Source: Pseudomonadota bacterium (GTDB lineage: Bacteria; Pseudomonadota; Gammaproteobacteria; Eutrophobiales; Eutrophobiaceae). Taken from it: 64,000 bases of DNA. Positions 37,078 to 47,529 of this stretch are shown piece after piece. The notes beneath the pieces were generated by a model. That model was not told the origin of the DNA, ran no database searches, and saw only the letters and a program-made list of their open reading frames with translations. The position numbers and the translations under genes were made by a program. Position 1 is the stretch's first letter, and every line of letters starts with the position of its first letter. The DNA lies in contig JABFGI010000011.1 in NCBI GenBank assembly GCA_013112535.1, positions 1 to 64,000 of the forward strand, given 5' to 3'.

Positions 37078-37698
37078 ATGTCGGATGAAGAAATACTTGA
37101 ATTACATCACGAAGCAAAAGATTTTTCTGATCGAATTGCAAAAGCATTTACCAAGTTTTTACGCTTCTTCGCCGATATATTCTTTGCTAAACGGTATGGT
37201 CATCGTGCTATTGTACTGGAAACCGTTGCTGCCGTTCCGGGAATGGTGGCAGGTGCACTCCAGCATTTACGTGCATTGCGTCATATGGAAACTGATAATG
37301 GCTGGATTAGAGTGTTGCTCGAAGAAGCAGAGAATGAACGGATGCACTTAATGACATTTATCCATATCGCACAACCGTCACCGTTTGAACGATTTTTAGT
37401 ATTATTTGCTCAAGGCGTTTTCTATAATCTCTTTTTTCTGATTTATATTTGTTCATCGAAAACAGCGCACCGTATCGTTGGCTACTTTGAAGAAGAAGCC
37501 GTATATAGTTATACAGAATATCTTGCGGCTATTGATGCTGGTACGCACGAAAATGTTCCCGCACCACAGATAGCAATTGATTACTGGAATCTTCCCGCAG
37601 ATGCAAAATTAAGAGAAGTGGTAATAGCGGTTCGAAACGACGAAGCACATCATCGTGATGTAAACCATAAATTTGCAGACGAACTAGCCGAGGCTTAA
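37078..37698 (+). CDS. aox: Alternative oxidase
   Basis: The 206-residue diiron quinol oxidase reduces oxygen without pumping protons. It has the carboxylate/His motifs [32 protein letters not shown] and [11 protein letters not shown]. It has hydrophobic segments near residues 40 and 105 and is a monotopic membrane protein. Bacterial alternative oxidases resist cyanide and nitric oxide. The neighbours (truncated haemoglobin, DGC protein) suggest the same stress setting. Confidence 0.94.
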   Translation: MSDEEILELHHEAKDFSDRIAKAFTKFLRFFADIFFAKRYGHRAIVLETVAAVPGMVAGALQHLRALRHMETDNGWIRVLLEEAENERMHLMTFIHIAQPSPFERFLVLFAQGVFYNLFFLIYICSSKTAHRIVGYFEEEAVYSYTEYLAAIDAGTHENVPAPQIAIDYWNLPADAKLREVVIAVRNDEAHHRDVNHKFADELAEA

Positions 37699-37951
37699 AA
37701 GCATAAACTGAGCAGAGGTCAGAAATGATGTTGCCTTCGATTCAAAATAATAGCTATTAGCAATATCGGAAGTTGTGATAATTATATGGAACTATTCCGT
37801 ATAACAGGAAAAAAGATAGCAATAGAATGGATAAATCAAAAGCTTATTAAATCATTAAAATTAGCCTACAAAATTAGTCGGGCTTCCATTTAATTATATT
37901 TATAAGGAAAGGGTCCTTAATAAACATACTGTCGCCATTGGAGGCATCAAT

Positions 37952-38344
37952 ATGCCAGAGAAAGTATCGGTTCGTGAAGGCATCCAAATCATTCAGGTTG
38001 AGTCGTATGGTGATATCACCACCACAGATCTCCAGGGATCACTTAACGCCGTACTTAAGATTCGACAGGATCGAGGGCTGACAAGAGTGCTTGTTGATGC
38101 AACCAAAGAAACATCTTTTCCTTCGATTGTTCCTGTTTTTGAGTTTGGATCAGAGTTGGCGGAGGCTGTCAGAGGCGTGACATTTGCCATTGCCACCGCA
38201 CCAGAGATGCGCCATAAAATGGAATTCTTGGAGACAGTGGTACTTAACCGGGGCGGATATGTGAAAGTATTCGATTCGGTTGATGCTGCACTTGCATGGT
38301 TGACAGAAAAACCGAACAAACCGGATGCAGACGACGGCAAATAG
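37952..38344 (+). CDS. STAS/SpoIIAA-like protein
   Basis: This 130-residue soluble protein has the SpoIIAA-like/STAS pattern, with alternating strands and helices, a central VLVDATKET and a helix-rich end (DAALAWLTEKPN). It has GGAGG a few bases before the ATG. The family binds partners or lipids and its role here is unknown. A small hairpin lies about 40 bases upstream (AAGGA-AAGGG-TCCTT). Confidence 0.65.
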   Translation: MPEKVSVREGIQIIQVESYGDITTTDLQGSLNAVLKIRQDRGLTRVLVDATKETSFPSIVPVFEFGSELAEAVRGVTFAIATAPEMRHKMEFLETVVLNRGGYVKVFDSVDAALAWLTEKPNKPDADDGK

Positions 38345-38539
38345 TCGTACCTGATTCCTCAACGTTCAAGTGCTATTTGTAGCTGAAAGACAATATAATA
38401 TGGTGAATCATTATACTAGTGAGTTTGAAATCCATAGTTGAAACATAACAAGGCACTAAAGCAAGGACGCAGAAAAGCAGTGTTTTTTATCTGATTTAGG
38501 CGTCATAACAAATAAAATACTCAATAGGTACTGAGAGAT

Positions 38540-38926
38540 ATGAAATCCACCCAAAATGCATTGGCACTCGTAGCAGTGTTATTTGGTCTTGTAACAGTTT
38601 TTGTTGGTACTCGAGTCCTTCTGGGTTCAGATCCAGGCTATATCGTTTACCGGCCATTGCTATTTTATAACACAGTAATGGGTATTGCGTATGTTTCAGC
38701 AGGTATCATTGCCTTGCGGAACGTCAAACAAGGCATGTATATAGCAGCAGTTATATTTTCTCTTAATCTTATCGTGCTAATAGCAATCTATTATCTCTAC
38801 ACAGGAGGAAGTCCAATAGCTATTAACAGCCTTCGTGCTATGACACTGCGAACCGTAGTCTGGCTCGCTTTGTTTATCGGTTTTAGGTGGTTAAGTTATA
38901 GGAACATACGCCAGGGTTTCAATTAA
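38540..38926 (+). CDS. Small four-helix membrane protein
   Basis: This 128-residue protein has four hydrophobic helices (near residues 8-28, 43-60, 66-86 and 103-120) and a basic C-terminus. I do not recognise a named family. It lies between the STAS-like protein and the truncated haemoglobin on the same strand. The gaps around it exceed 100 bases, so co-transcription is possible but not shown. Confidence 0.6.
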   Translation: MKSTQNALALVAVLFGLVTVFVGTRVLLGSDPGYIVYRPLLFYNTVMGIAYVSAGIIALRNVKQGMYIAAVIFSLNLIVLIAIYYLYTGGSPIAINSLRAMTLRTVVWLALFIGFRWLSYRNIRQGFN

Positions 38927-39067
38927 AATGTTTAACAAGTTACCGTACAATCGGCCTACGGGCTGGATATCGATAAACTGTTATCTTTCTTGCTGAGAAA
39001 GAGTGCTAATTTACTGCAGCCTGTATGTAACACTTCATCTTATTAACTAATACATAGGAAAATCAAA

Positions 39068-39439
39068 ATGACTGAGAAAACACTTTACGAACGTTTAGGG
39101 GGATACGATGGTATTACTGCGTTTGTCGATGATTTATTACCACGCTTACAATCAGATTCACAATTAGGTCGTTTCTGGCAAAATCGAGGAGATGATGGTA
39201 TCAACAGAGAGAAGCAATTGTTAATTGACTATTTATGTTCAAGTGCAGGAGGTCCTGTCTACTACACTGGTCGAGATATGAAACTATCGCACACCGGGAT
39301 GAATATAAATGAAAGTGACTGGACAATATTTTTAGGGCATGCAGGAGATACAATGAGTGCACTAGATGTCCCTAAGCAAGAATGTGATGACGTAGTTGCA
39401 TTTGTGTTGAGTTTAAAAGATGACATTGTTGAAGCATAA
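39068..39439 (+). CDS. Group 1 truncated haemoglobin
   Basis: The 123-residue globin has the truncated-haemoglobin start (TLYERLGGYDGITAFVDDL) and a proximal His in LSHTGMNI. It binds haem and probably detoxifies NO or handles O2. It sits next to a DGC protein and close to the alternative oxidase. A second, longer globin is at 52139. Confidence 0.92.
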   Translation: MTEKTLYERLGGYDGITAFVDDLLPRLQSDSQLGRFWQNRGDDGINREKQLLIDYLCSSAGGPVYYTGRDMKLSHTGMNINESDWTIFLGHAGDTMSALDVPKQECDDVVAFVLSLKDDIVEA

Positions 39440-39480
39440 GTATTTAACAAGGCCGTCAGTATTCTCACCTAGGCTTGGAT

Positions 39481-39858
39481 ATGAAACAAAAGAATCATAG
39501 TGAACTACCTTTAATTTACTCTTGTTCAGGATGTTCCAATATTGCCCAACTAGCTAATCAGGTAGCTATCGAATTAGATCGCGAACATGTTGCAGAGATG
39601 TCCTGTATTGCAGGCGTAGGTGGTGGAGTCGAATCTTTAGTAAAAAAAGCCAAGTCTGGACGGAAAATAATCTCATTGGATGGTTGCCATTTGCATTGCG
39701 TTAAGAATTGTTTATCACAGCATGATATAGAATCTACACACCATTATACGTTAACAAACTATGGTATTAAGAAGAAATATCATATGGATTTTGACTCATC
39801 CGATGTAATAGATATAAAAAATAGAGTTATTAGTGATATTAATAGCAATGTAAAATAA
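39481..39858 (+). CDS. DGC-domain putative zinc-binding protein
   Basis: The 125-residue protein is rich in cysteines: CSGCSN near the start, SCIAGVGGG, and DGCHLHCVKNC in the middle. This is the DGC (PF08859-like) pattern, and metal binding is likely. The ATG at 39481 is used because the frame's earlier start is a TTG. It follows the truncated haemoglobin on the same strand. The function is unknown; co-location with haemoglobin suggests metal or NO stress. Confidence 0.8.
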   Translation: MKQKNHSELPLIYSCSGCSNIAQLANQVAIELDREHVAEMSCIAGVGGGVESLVKKAKSGRKIISLDGCHLHCVKNCLSQHDIESTHHYTLTNYGIKKKYHMDFDSSDVIDIKNRVISDINSNVK

Positions 39859-39963
39859 TTTATTTACGTTATTTTCAATGTAGGTTCACTAATTATAATC
39901 TTACAGTACAAAATACTAACAAGTGCTTGCGAGTGAAACGAACATTATTAAAGTAGTTTCTTA

Positions 39964-40713
39964 TTACTGAGAGTTAGAACAAACTGGACAGGCGGGATCT
40001 TTTTTCAGTATCGCCTGATTCCAGTCCATGTGTAACGTATCCAGCAAGAGTAGCTTTCCTTGTAAGGTATCACCGATACCCATTAATAATTTCAATGTTT
40101 CATTTGCCTGAATACTGCCAATAATGCCAAGTAATGGTGCTATCACGCCATTAGCGGTGCAGGTTTCTGATGTTGCTACATTTTCATCATATAAACAGCG
40201 ATAACACGGTGAGCTTTCATCTTTAGGGTTAAATACACTTACCTGACCTTCAAAACGGATAGCTGCGCCAGAGACTAAAGGTGTTTTCGTTTTAACCGAT
40301 GCATCGTTCAAAGCGAAGCGGGTCTGGAAGTTATCACTGGCATCAACAATAACATCTGCTTTTTCTGCTTCATTTAATAACTCATCACCATCAAGTGCGT
40401 GATCAATACAGTCGATATTAATTTCAGGGTTAATAGCTTGTAAACGTTCTTTAGCCGACTCAATCTTCGGTCGATCAATATCGTTTGTTGTATGCACAAT
40501 TTGTCGTTGTAGATTACTGATGTCGACTTTATCAAAATCAACCAGAATCAATTGTCCAACACCGGCGCTGGCAAGATACATTGAGACAGGAGAACCTAAT
40601 CCACCCAGACCGATAATTAAAACTCGAGAGTTGTTTAATTTTTCCTGACCAGCCGCATCAATTTCCGGCAGCATCATTTGTCGGCTGTATCTTAAAAGCT
40701 GTTCGTCATTCAT
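39964..40713 (-). CDS. moeB: HesA/MoeB/ThiF-family adenylyltransferase
   Basis: The 249-residue E1-like enzyme has the GLGGLGSPVSMYLASAGVG nucleotide site, the PCYRCLY and CPVC zinc cysteines, and the catalytic-Cys region SETCTANGVIAP. It adenylates a sulfur carrier (MoaD or ThiS), and its exact partner is uncertain. It follows prmC with a four-base overlap, as in Pseudomonas. Confidence 0.88.
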   Translation of the reverse strand: MNDEQLLRYSRQMMLPEIDAAGQEKLNNSRVLIIGLGGLGSPVSMYLASAGVGQLILVDFDKVDISNLQRQIVHTTNDIDRPKIESAKERLQAINPEINIDCIDHALDGDELLNEAEKADVIVDASDNFQTRFALNDASVKTKTPLVSGAAIRFEGQVSVFNPKDESSPCYRCLYDENVATSETCTANGVIAPLLGIIGSIQANETLKLLMGIGDTLQGKLLLLDTLHMDWNQAILKKDPACPVCSNSQ

Positions 40714-41543
40714 ATTAATTGTCCAATGGTGACGCGATCTTGTTTGCTATAGTCTTTAATTGTAGACACTGAAGTAAACTTATTCTCATTAAATAAAATT
40801 TGTACTTGTTTGGCCTGATTATAACCGTGTTCGACTAACAACCAACCTTGTTTATTTAAATGCTTTATTGCCTCAGCAATAATTGTGCGCAAATCATTCA
40901 GTCCATCACTTCCTGATGATAATGCAGTTACAGGTTCAAAACGAACGTCGCCTTGCGTTAAATGTGGATCGTCATCACAAATATAGGGTGGATTACTGAC
41001 AATAACATCATATTGTTTAATCTCTTTTATATTAAACCAGTCAGCTTTTTTAAATTGAATGTTTTTAATCTGCTGTGATCTGGCATTGAGCTTTGCAACC
41101 CTTAGCGCCTTATCACTCATGTCTGTTGCCATGATATTTGCTAAAGGCCGTTCAGAGGCAATAGCAATAGCAATAGCACCGGAACCTGTTCCTAAATCGA
41201 GAATATTTTTTTTAATATCAGAAGGTATTAGTTTAAGTGTTTCCTCAACAAGTATTTCTGTTTCCGGTCTTGGTATAAGCGTGTTCTCATCGACCTGAAA
41301 TAATAAAGACCAGAATTCTTTTTGCTTCGCCAGATAAGCAACGGGATGGCCTTGTGCGCGTAACAGGATCAACTTGTTTAGTGCTTCAATAAGTGGTTTG
41401 GATAATTCCATTTCCGGGTGAGCATAGAGATAAGAACGTTCGCAGCGTAGTACACTGCAAAGTAATATTTCTGCATCAAGTTGTGCGCTATCTGAAGAAT
41501 GAAATTGTTGTCGCGCATGTTTAAGTGCATCAACAATTTGCAT
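40710..41543 (-). CDS. prmC: Release factor glutamine methyltransferase
   Basis: PrmC methylates the GGQ glutamine of the peptide release factors. The 277-residue protein has the SAM motif DLGTGSGAIAIAI and the NPPYI motif for the substrate glutamine. It comes directly after its target gene prfA, 19 bases apart, on the same strand. Confidence 0.95.
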   Translation of the reverse strand: MQIVDALKHARQQFHSSDSAQLDAEILLCSVLRCERSYLYAHPEMELSKPLIEALNKLILLRAQGHPVAYLAKQKEFWSLLFQVDENTLIPRPETEILVEETLKLIPSDIKKNILDLGTGSGAIAIAIASERPLANIMATDMSDKALRVAKLNARSQQIKNIQFKKADWFNIKEIKQYDVIVSNPPYICDDDPHLTQGDVRFEPVTALSSGSDGLNDLRTIIAEAIKHLNKQGWLLVEHGYNQAKQVQILFNENKFTSVSTIKDYSKQDRVTIGQLI

Positions 41544-41562
41544 GATTTTTTCTCAACTCTTA

Positions 41563-42645
41563 TTAATTGCTGATTGAAGCAAGCAGATCAGCCTGATATT
41601 CACTAATTAGTGGATCAATCACCATATCGACATTGCCTTGTAGAAATTCATCTAATCGATAAAGCGTTAAGTTAATCCGATGATCCGTTACGCGACCTTG
41701 CGGGAAATTATAAGTGCGTATACGTTCAGAACGATCACCGCTGCCAACAAGGTTACGCCTGTTTTCATCCTGTTCGTTTTGTTGTTTATCACGCTCACTA
41801 CTTAATAACTTTGCTTGCAGCACAGACATAGCGCGCGCTTTATTTTTATGTTGCGAGCGTTCATCCTGGCATTCAACAACCGTGTTGGTTGGTATGTGTG
41901 TAATACGAATGGCCGAATCTGTTTTGTTAACGTGTTGTCCGCCGGCACCGGATGCACGAAAGGTATCAATCCGTAAGTCAGCCGAATTAATTTCGATTTC
42001 ATCAATTTCGTCTGCTTCCGGTAATACCGCAACAGTACAGGCTGAGGTATGGATACGACCTTGTGATTCAGTTTCCGGCACACGTTGCACACGATGCGCA
42101 CCAGATTCAAATTTTAATCTCGAATAAGCTCCTTCACCGATAATACGCATAACGACTTCTTTATAACCTTCCAGATCACTTTCTGCTGCGCTAATCAATT
42201 CAATCTTCCAGCCTCTACCTTCAGCATAGCGTGTATACATGCGCATTAAATCGCCTGAAAAAAGTGCGGCTTCTTCACCACCGGTACCCGCACGTATTTC
42301 TAAAAAGATATTACTCTTGTCAGCCGGATCTTTAGGCAATAATAAAACTTGCAGTTCGCTATCAAGCTGGGCATATTTTTCTTCTGCCTGTTTTAATTCT
42401 TCGGCAGCAAGTTCCTGCATTTCCTTATCATTGTCTTTCAACATCTCTTTCGCATTTTCGATGTCTTCAACAGTTTTTCGATACTCATTAAAACAGGAAA
42501 CAATAGGCCGTATCTCCGCGTATTCCTGTGACAGTTCACGAAATTTATTCTGGTTATTAATATTTTCCGGATCAGAAAGTAAACCGTCGAGTTCTTCCTG
42601 ACGATCTAATAAATTTTCCAGTTTTAAATGTAATGATTCTTTCAT
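41563..42645 (-). CDS. prfA: Peptide chain release factor 1
   Basis: RF1 ends translation at UAA/UAG. The 360-residue protein has the catalytic [13 protein letters not shown] motif and a P-x-T codon-recognition tripeptide (PET in RVPETESQG). It lies between prmC and hemA in the conserved hemA-prfA-prmC order. Confidence 0.96.
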   Translation of the reverse strand: MKESLHLKLENLLDRQEELDGLLSDPENINNQNKFRELSQEYAEIRPIVSCFNEYRKTVEDIENAKEMLKDNDKEMQELAAEELKQAEEKYAQLDSELQVLLLPKDPADKSNIFLEIRAGTGGEEAALFSGDLMRMYTRYAEGRGWKIELISAAESDLEGYKEVVMRIIGEGAYSRLKFESGAHRVQRVPETESQGRIHTSACTVAVLPEADEIDEIEINSADLRIDTFRASGAGGQHVNKTDSAIRITHIPTNTVVECQDERSQHKNKARAMSVLQAKLLSSERDKQQNEQDENRRNLVGSGDRSERIRTYNFPQGRVTDHRINLTLYRLDEFLQGNVDMVIDPLISEYQADLLASISN

Positions 42646-42711
42646 GATTTATTCTTTTACTAGTGGGAATGATGCCTGAAACAGACAGAACACTAACAGC
42701 GGTTAAAGCAG

Positions 42712-43983
42712 CTACTGCTTTCTATCGGGTTTATCGCTTAAGTTATATAACTCTTCTGCAGCTTGTAGCAAGTCTTCTCTGTTTTCAGCACTCGCGTTTC
42801 TTAATTGAGAACTGGGAGAATGGATTAATTTATTGGTTAAGGTTCGTGCTGTTTCGTGAAGAATCGTTTCCGGATCAGCACCATTGCGAAGTTTACTTAA
42901 ACCATTTCGAATGGCTTCTTCCTGAATCTGCTCGGCCTGGTTACGTAAAGCACGAATGGTTGAAACAGCATCAAGTGAATGTAGCCAGCCCATAAACTCC
43001 TGTGCCTGGGTATCGATTATTTTTTCAGCTTGTTTAGCGGCATTCTGGCGACTTTGCATATTTTCCTGAACAATGTCTTTTAAATCATCGACACTGTATA
43101 AGTAAACATCATCCATATTACCGACTTCAACTTCAATATCGCGTGGTACAGCTATATCGACCATAAACATGGGCTTGTGTTTTCTTGTTTTTATAGCGCT
43201 TTCAACTGCACCTTTACCTAAAATAGGTAGGGGACTGGCGGTAGAAGAAATCACAATGTCGGCTTCAGCCAGATGTTTGGGAATATCGCCAATTTGGATC
43301 GCATAAACAGAATATTCATTCGCCAATCGTTGTGAGCGTTCCAGGGTTCTATTGGCAATAATCATTCTGCTTAAACCATTATCATTCAGGTGCTTTGCAG
43401 CAAGTTCAATGGTTTCGCCAGCACCAATTAATAAAGCAGTCTGATTACTTAGATCACCAAAAATTTGTTGTGCCAATCGTACAGCGGCATAAGCAACTGA
43501 AACAGGGTGATTACCGATAGCCGTATTACTGCGAACTTCCTTGGCAACATGAAAGGAATGTTGAAAAAGGCGGTTTAGTTGATGACCAATACTCCCAGCA
43601 TTGACTGCAGAATGATAAGCACTTTTTAATTGTCCCAATACCTGTGGTTCGCCCAACACCATCGAGTCAAGTCCGCTTGCCACACGCAATACATGCCGGA
43701 CTGCATTTTCATTCGGGTGTTTATATAGGAAAGGTTTCAACTGATCCTGCTTCATACCATGAAAATCGTGTAACCAGTGGATCGGGTTAGTGTTATCTTC
43801 CTGATCAAGGCTGCAATAAATTTCAGTACGGTTGCAGGTTGAGAGAATAGCGGCTTCTTGAATACCGCTTTGATTTTTTAGTTCATGTAAGGCATCAGGC
43901 ACAATATCATTACCGAAATTGACCTTCTCTCGAAGATCAATTGGCGCTGTTGCGTGATTTAGGCCGTATGCTACAAGTGTCAT
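42712..43983 (-). CDS. hemA: Glutamyl-tRNA reductase
   Basis: HemA reduces glutamyl-tRNA to glutamate-1-semialdehyde, the first committed step of tetrapyrrole synthesis. The 423-residue protein has the active-site Cys50 (LSTCNRTEIY), an NADPH-binding GAGETIELAAKHL motif and the normal C-terminal helix region. It begins the hemA-prfA-prmC-moeB run on the minus strand and is divergent from the TPR lipoprotein. Confidence 0.95.
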   Translation of the reverse strand: MTLVAYGLNHATAPIDLREKVNFGNDIVPDALHELKNQSGIQEAAILSTCNRTEIYCSLDQEDNTNPIHWLHDFHGMKQDQLKPFLYKHPNENAVRHVLRVASGLDSMVLGEPQVLGQLKSAYHSAVNAGSIGHQLNRLFQHSFHVAKEVRSNTAIGNHPVSVAYAAVRLAQQIFGDLSNQTALLIGAGETIELAAKHLNDNGLSRMIIANRTLERSQRLANEYSVYAIQIGDIPKHLAEADIVISSTASPLPILGKGAVESAIKTRKHKPMFMVDIAVPRDIEVEVGNMDDVYLYSVDDLKDIVQENMQSRQNAAKQAEKIIDTQAQEFMGWLHSLDAVSTIRALRNQAEQIQEEAIRNGLSKLRNGADPETILHETARTLTNKLIHSPSSQLRNASAENREDLLQAAEELYNLSDKPDRKQ

Positions 43984-44050
43984 GATATTGCTAATTAAAT
44001 GAAAACCTTATGAAAATTCTGTGCCATGCATCGCTAGAATACAAGGAAAA

Positions 44051-44098
44051 CAGGCTAATTAATTGATCCAGGTTAAAAGCAGGCTAATATAATTGATC
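44051..44098. repeat. Short direct repeat in the hemA/TPR divergent gap
   Basis: CAGGCTAATTAATTGATC (44051-44068) is repeated as CAGGCTAATATAATTGATC (44080-44098), 29 bases start to start. It sits between divergent hemA and the TPR-lolB-ispE genes. The repeats may be regulator sites for either direction. No known factor is identified. Confidence 0.6.
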
Positions 44099-44246
44099 TC
44101 ATGTAAGTGAACAAATCAGCCGATACGTTATCCATACTATAGATATATTTGTTCTGGAATCGTCAGATACAAGGCCGATAGTGTTATTTTCAGTCTTAAT
44201 CTGACAAAATGATGACCTAAAAACGGTAAAGTAAGGATTTATAAGC

Positions 44247-46028
44247 GTGTTTTCGTTCTTCAACAACAAACGTTTTCGATATTTAGCAATATTGTTCCTG
44301 GTTCTATTACTTGGAGCCTGTGCCGGTATTCCTCAAGAACAAGCTCCTGAACAGGTGGCTGATTCAGATAATAATGTAGAGTCACAAGCTACAGAGGAAG
44401 AAGAGCAGTCAATTCCTGAACGAATTTTACCGAAACGCCCCGATATTGAGTTGACAGAAGATATCCTGTTCAAAGTGCTGGTTGCAGAAATTGCAGGTCA
44501 GCGTGGAAAAATCGATATCGCTGTCGAAAATTATCTTGAGTTAGCAAGAACCACACGTGATCCGGTTGTCGTCGAACGTGCGACTCGCGTCGCCATTTAT
44601 GCACGTAATAATGAAGCGGCTTACGAAGCAGCGCAGCTATGGCTTGAACTGGATCCGAAAAGTCCCGATGCTCATCAAGTGCTGACAGTGATGACGTTAC
44701 GACAGGGAAATATTGATCAGGCTTTACATCATCTTGAAATTATTCTGGAAGCATCCAAAGGCCAGCTTGATCAGAAGCTCTGGATGATTGCGAATTTTTT
44801 GGGACGTGAAGAAGATCAGGCGGCAGTGATGTTATTAATGGAGCGCCTGATGGAAAATCACATGGATGATGCCGATGCCATGTATGCCTTTGCTAATGTT
44901 TCTGCACGTATGGGTAATATTGATCGTGCTACCAGTTTATTAGAACGCGTTCTTGAGTTAAAACCGGAAAATGAAGCGGTTGCTCTAACTTATATTGCGT
45001 TACTGCAAAAATCTGGTGAAATAAATACAGCCCTTAAGTGGCTGGAAACTGCCTTAAATGACCGTAAAGATGATTTTAATTTGCGCATGGCTTATGCGCG
45101 TTTGTTGACTGAAGTAAAACGTTTTGATGATGCACGTGATCAGTTTAAAAAACTCTCTGATAAAGCACCTGATAATGTGGATGTGCTTTATGCTTTAGGT
45201 TTGTTGCACCTCCAGATTAATAAACTTGATGAAGCTGAACAGTATTTTCTGCAACTTTCCAAATTAAAAAAACATGTGTTTGATTCCAATTATTATCTTG
45301 CGCGGATCGCAGAAGAAAAGGACGAGTTAGAAAAAGCCAGTGATCTATATCAAGGTGTGCATGGCGGAGCAAATTATTTTGATGCAAGAGTACGATTAAG
45401 TCTGATATTAGCGAAACAGGGCGACATAGATAAAGCATTGACGAATATACGATCAATACAAAAAAGCAAAGGTATAAACCGTCTTATTTTGATACAGGCG
45501 GAAGGAGAGATACTGACCGAGATAAAACGTTATCAGGAAGCAATGGATGTTTATAACAAAGCAATCGAAGAAGAAAGCCATCCTGACTTGCTTTATTCAA
45601 GAGCAATGTTGGCGGAGAAAATGGATCGACTGGATATTCTGGAAGCAGATCTAAAAGCTATACTTGAAAAAGATGAAAATAATGCAACAGCCTTAAATGC
45701 TTTGGGTTATACGCTTGCTGATCGAACTGATCGTTATGAAGAAGCCTATGCCTATATAAAACGTGCTTATGAAATAAGCCCGAGTGATTTTTACATACTC
45801 GATAGTCTGGGTTGGGTTTTATATCGTATGGGGAAACTTGATGAAGCTGTTGCTTATCTTCAGCAAGCACTTGAGTTGAGAAATGATCCTGAAATTGCTG
45901 CCCATCTGGGTGAAGTATTCTGGGTCATGGGTAACAAGAAAGCAGCAAAGGAAATCTGGGAGACTGCACTCAAAGGTACACCGACTGACCATAGATTGTT
46001 GGAAGTTATCGAAAGATTTAAACCGTGA
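44247..46028 (+). CDS. TPR-repeat lipoprotein upstream of lolB
   Basis: The 593-residue protein has a lipobox (LLLGACAG), so it is lipid-anchored. Tetratricopeptide repeats fill most of the rest (about 80-590). It is the gene that commonly precedes lolB in Pseudomonas-type order. It overlaps lolB by four bases. It probably acts in the envelope, but its partner is unknown. Confidence 0.87.
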   Translation: MFSFFNNKRFRYLAILFLVLLLGACAGIPQEQAPEQVADSDNNVESQATEEEEQSIPERILPKRPDIELTEDILFKVLVAEIAGQRGKIDIAVENYLELARTTRDPVVVERATRVAIYARNNEAAYEAAQLWLELDPKSPDAHQVLTVMTLRQGNIDQALHHLEIILEASKGQLDQKLWMIANFLGREEDQAAVMLLMERLMENHMDDADAMYAFANVSARMGNIDRATSLLERVLELKPENEAVALTYIALLQKSGEINTALKWLETALNDRKDDFNLRMAYARLLTEVKRFDDARDQFKKLSDKAPDNVDVLYALGLLHLQINKLDEAEQYFLQLSKLKKHVFDSNYYLARIAEEKDELEKASDLYQGVHGGANYFDARVRLSLILAKQGDIDKALTNIRSIQKSKGINRLILIQAEGEILTEIKRYQEAMDVYNKAIEEESHPDLLYSRAMLAEKMDRLDILEADLKAILEKDENNATALNALGYTLADRTDRYEEAYAYIKRAYEISPSDFYILDSLGWVLYRMGKLDEAVAYLQQALELRNDPEIAAHLGEVFWVMGNKKAAKEIWETALKGTPTDHRLLEVIERFKP

Positions 46029-46615
46029 AACGGTTATCGTTATTACTGGCAATTTCTGTATTGTCTGCCTGTACTCAGGCACCAAAAATTGATTCAGGCA
46101 CAAAAACAGAACTTTGGCTTGAACATCAAATTTCGACCAGTGCAATTCAATCCTGGAATATCAAAGGTCGCATCGCTGTTAAGAACGAAAAAGAAAGTGG
46201 CACAGTCACGTTATTCTGGAATCAATTCCTTTCAAATTATGAATTACGGTTTGTTGCGCCTCTGGGACAAGGGACATACATCTTAACAGGATCGCCAGGC
46301 GGTGTTGTCATGAAAGCACCAAAGAATAAAATTTTCGAAGCTGAGAATGCAGAGCAATTACTACGTGACGGACTTGGTTGGGATGTGCATCTTAATGGTC
46401 TTAAATATTGGGTAAGGGGCTTACCGGAACCTGACATTAAATACAGTGGTCTTTTGCTTGATGAACAGGGGAGGTTAAAAAACATGGAACAATCCGGTTT
46501 TAATGTCAAAGTATCTCGTTACACTGAACAAGACGGTATGTCATTACCGGAAAAGCTAACGATTAAAAGTGATAATATTCAGCTCAAAGTTATAATTCAA
46601 TCCTGGCAAATCTGA
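46025..46615 (+). CDS. lolB: Outer-membrane lipoprotein LolB
   Basis: LolB receives lipoproteins from LolA and inserts them into the outer membrane. The 196-residue protein has a lipobox (LSACTQ) and the LolB-type beta fold (WNIKGRIAVKNEKESGTVTLFW). It starts at a GTG that overlaps the TPR gene stop. ispE is 24 bases after it. Confidence 0.92.
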   Translation: MKRLSLLLAISVLSACTQAPKIDSGTKTELWLEHQISTSAIQSWNIKGRIAVKNEKESGTVTLFWNQFLSNYELRFVAPLGQGTYILTGSPGGVVMKAPKNKIFEAENAEQLLRDGLGWDVHLNGLKYWVRGLPEPDIKYSGLLLDEQGRLKNMEQSGFNVKVSRYTEQDGMSLPEKLTIKSDNIQLKVIIQSWQI

Positions 46616-46639
46616 ACAATACTTTTTGATGAATTAATA

Positions 46640-47494
46640 ATGTTAAGCTCTGCATGGCCGGCACCGGCCAAATTAAATCTATTTTTGCATATCACGGGTA
46701 GACGGGCAGATGGTTATCATCTGTTACAAACTGTGTTTCAGTTTATTCAATTGCAAGATGAGATTGATTATACAATTTTGGAATCAGACGTTGTTCATCG
46801 CAGATCTACTATGTCGGGAGTTGATGCCGAAGATGATTTGGTGGTGCGAGCTGCACGAAGTTTGAAAGAAAAAACAAACTGTAAGCTTGGTGTTGATATT
46901 AATGTAAAAAAACGAATTCCTGATGGCGGTGGTTTGGGCGGCGGTAGCTCAGATGCTGCGACGACGTTAGTGGCCTTAAATGAATTATGGGAAACAGGTT
47001 TATCGACCAAAGAGCTTGCCCAAGTCGGTTTGTCATTAGGAGCTGATGTCCCGGTATTTATACATGCTCACGCGACCTGGGCGGAAGGAGTGGGTGAAGA
47101 TTTCACCTCGATTGAGCCTGAAGAGTCATGGTATTTGGTGGTTCATCCAGGTTGTAGTGTGGCTACCGCAGAAATTTTTAGCACAGACGATTTGACACGG
47201 AATACACCTGCAATCACAATACGCGACTTCCTCGAGGGAGGAGGTAGAAATGACTGTGAATCTGTAGTGCGAAATCACTACAAAGAAGTGGCAAAAGCAC
47301 TGGATTGGTTAAGTGGATTTGCGCCGGCAAAACTGACAGGAACGGGCGCTTGTTTATTTGCTCCGTTTTCAGATGAGCAACAGGCGCAAACAGTCAAACA
47401 ACAATTGCCCGTTAGGTGGCAAGGCTATGTTGTAAAGGGGATGAATAAATCTCCCCTGATAGAACGATTGGCGGTTGAACGAAATAAGGCTTGA
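46640..47494 (+). CDS. ispE: 4-diphosphocytidyl-2-C-methyl-D-erythritol kinase
   Basis: IspE acts in the MEP isoprenoid pathway. The 284-residue GHMP kinase has PAPAKLNLFLHITGRRADGYH at the start, the glycine-rich PDGGGLGGGSSDAATTL and GTGACLFAPF. It is followed by tRNA-Gln and prs, as in Pseudomonas. Confidence 0.95.
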   Translation: MLSSAWPAPAKLNLFLHITGRRADGYHLLQTVFQFIQLQDEIDYTILESDVVHRRSTMSGVDAEDDLVVRAARSLKEKTNCKLGVDINVKKRIPDGGGLGGGSSDAATTLVALNELWETGLSTKELAQVGLSLGADVPVFIHAHATWAEGVGEDFTSIEPEESWYLVVHPGCSVATAEIFSTDDLTRNTPAITIRDFLEGGGRNDCESVVRNHYKEVAKALDWLSGFAPAKLTGTGACLFAPFSDEQQAQTVKQQLPVRWQGYVVKGMNKSPLIERLAVERNKA

Positions 47495-47529
47495 GCGAGT
47501 TCAATCGACTCTATATTAGAAAGATTTAT

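Noticed and set aside
37786..37893. A 35-codon frame between aox and the STAS-like gene
   Set aside because: No family match, no ribosome site, and only weak coding character.
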